From Hydrogenophaga intermedia (GTDB lineage Bacteria; Pseudomonadota; Gammaproteobacteria; Burkholderiales; Burkholderiaceae_C), in the NCBI GenBank assembly GCA_945869245.1, contig CAMBOY010000206.1, positions 1 to 5,716 of the forward strand: DNA of 5,716 nucleotides, given 5' to 3'. The notes beneath the pieces were generated by a model. It ran no database searches. It was not told the DNA's origin and saw nothing but the letters and a program-made list of their open reading frames with translations. Both the position numbers and the translations under genes were made by a program. Below are positions 5,029 to 5,716 of the stretch, in pieces (positions within the stretch are counted from its first letter, which is position 1; every line of letters begins with the position of its first letter).

Positions 5029-5571
5029 TCAGCGCTTGAGGCCCATGGCCGAGAGCATTTGCTCGCTGTTTTTCTGCATCTGCTCTTGCATTTGGCTCAG
5101 AGCGTTGCGCGACTGCTCCAAATACGTGCCCATCATGCCTTGCATCATGGGCGACTGCAGGTTCATGAAGTTTTGCCAAGCCTCGGGGCTGATGCTGCGC
5201 GACTGGTCGGTCATGCGCTGCTGCATGTCCATAAAAATCTGGACGTTTTTCTCCAGATACGAGCCCATAAACCCCTGCATGGAATGCCCATAGAAGCGAA
5301 TGATGTTGGCCAACACCTGCTCGGTGAACATGGGCACGCCTGCGGTTTCTTCTTCCAAAATGATCTGCAGCAGGATGCTGCGCGTGAGGTCTTCGTTGCT
5401 TTTGGCGTCGCGCACCACAAAGGCGTCGCCGTTCATCACCAAGGTTTTGACCTCGGCCAGCGTGATGTAGGTCGAGGTATCGGTGTCGTACAAGCGCCGG
5501 TTGGGGTACTTTTTGATGATGCGCACCACCGAGGCTGGGGCCGACTCGGCTGCGGTTTTGGTTTTTTGCAC
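5029..5571 (-). CDS. phaR: Polyhydroxyalkanoate synthesis repressor PhaR
   Basis: PhaR senses polyhydroxyalkanoate (PHA) by binding the polymer granule and, when free, represses phasin genes and in some species its own gene. The DNA-binding PHB_acc_N domain is at about residues 15-77, with the hallmark VRIIKKYPNRRLYDT (16-30). Two PHB_acc repeats follow: one around MQGFMGSYLEKN (98-109), the other around MQGMMGTYLEQS (143-154). The tail is rich in Met and Gln (MQEQMQKNSEQM). I start it at the GTG at 5571 (180 aa), which puts the YPNRRLYD block where the family has it. A TTG at 5619 would add 16 unusual Arg-rich residues and leave only a few bases of leader after the predicted -10. The Shine-Dalgarno is weak (AAAGAA). 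It is first in a likely phaR-rimO transcript, an arrangement I believe recurs in Comamonadaceae, though the two products have no known functional link. Confidence 0.95.
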   Translation of the reverse strand: MQKTKTAAESAPASVVRIIKKYPNRRLYDTDTSTYITLAEVKTLVMNGDAFVVRDAKSNEDLTRSILLQIILEEETAGVPMFTEQVLANIIRFYGHSMQGFMGSYLEKNVQIFMDMQQRMTDQSRSISPEAWQNFMNLQSPMMQGMMGTYLEQSRNALSQMQEQMQKNSEQMLSAMGLKR

Positions 5572-5619
5572 GAACGTTCTTTCGTTGAAGCGGGCGCTGG
5601 CGCGCCGGCTTGGCGCCAA
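5572..5619 (-). promoter_or_regulatory. Leader of phaR with two perfect palindromes
   Basis: Between the predicted phaR transcription start and its GTG lie TTGGCGCCAA (5610-5619, 10-bp perfect palindrome) and GAACGTTC (5572-5579, directly abutting the start codon). The first sits just downstream of the -10 element, a place suited to an operator. Whether PhaR or another regulator binds here cannot be told from sequence. Confidence 0.35.
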
Positions 5620-5631
5620 TAGGGAAAGCCC

Positions 5632-5637
5632 ATTGTA
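5632..5637 (-). promoter_or_regulatory. Putative -10 element for phaR
   Basis: TACAAT on the - strand is a 5/6 match to the sigma-70 -10. It would place the start near 5625 and give a leader of about 55 nt to the GTG of phaR. No recognisable -35 is present at 16-18 bp spacing and there is no extended -10, so the promoter would be weak or activator-dependent. Confidence 0.4.
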
Positions 5638-5693
5638 GAAACCCTGTGAGCGGCTCAGCCGTGGGTTTACCCGAGGGAGTATGGGTGGCTACG

Positions 5694-5716
5694 AAAAAAA
5701 GCCCGCTGGGCGACCA
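5694..5716. terminator. Left half of a likely bidirectional intrinsic terminator, cut by the window end
   Basis: A run of seven A (5694-5700) is followed by GCCCGCTGG (5701-5709), GCGA (loop) and CCA, the first three bases of a complementary arm. If the sequence beyond continues as GCGGGC and T, this is a stem of 9 bp or more with U-tracts on both strands. A shorter GCCC/GGGC stem is already complete inside the window for the - strand. It would insulate phaR from the neighbouring gene. Confidence 0.55.

Noticed and set aside
5572..5619. TTG start adding 16 residues to PhaR
   Set aside because: The extra Arg/Ser/Ala-rich residues are unlike PhaR N-termini, and the start would lie almost on the predicted transcription start.

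Overview
The window is GC-rich, densely coding chromosomal DNA from a beta-proteobacterium, most likely a member of the Burkholderiales close to the Comamonadaceae. The basis is the style of the proteins (class 2 PyrD, PhaR, RimO, a DUF2889 protein), the high-GC codon use and the phaR-rimO pairing. The genus cannot be fixed from sequence reading alone. No transposase, integrase, rRNA, tRNA or CRISPR array is visible.

Layout. Positions 1-264 (+) hold the 3' end of pyrD, the quinone-linked dihydroorotate dehydrogenase of pyrimidine synthesis. Convergent with it, 281-1429 (-) encodes an FAD-dependent oxidoreductase of the L-2-hydroxyglutarate oxidase/dehydrogenase type. A short divergent gap of about 70 bp leads to two tightly spaced + genes: a DUF2889 protein (1500-2045) and a small, charged, glutamine-rich protein (2059-2349). 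The end of the small protein resembles the oligomerisation part of Burkholderiales H-NS proteins, but it stops where the DNA-binding domain would begin. An 11-bp perfect inverted repeat brackets the convergent junction with the next gene. That gene, 2374-3267 (-), is a divergent DUF5131 (phage Gp37/Gp68) protein that lacks the three-cysteine motif of its family.

Positions 3268-3603 form the only long non-coding stretch and the only visibly AT-rich one. On the + strand it carries a near-consensus sigma-70 promoter and, about 200 nt later, a strong intrinsic terminator, with no convincing reading frame between them. This looks like a free-standing small-RNA gene and is the most interesting part of the window.

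The right side holds two - strand genes in the order phaR (5029-5571) then rimO (3604-4974). PhaR is the polyhydroxyalkanoate-responsive repressor and RimO is the radical SAM methylthiotransferase that modifies ribosomal protein S12. A 9-bp-stem hairpin lies in the 54-nt gap between them. A -10 element lies upstream of phaR, and the window ends inside what looks like an intrinsic terminator.

Functionally, pyrD, rimO and phaR are ordinary core or carbon-storage genes. The middle part (about 2050-3600), with the truncated H-NS-like protein, the cysteine-less DUF5131 protein and the AT-rich putative RNA gene, has an accessory character.
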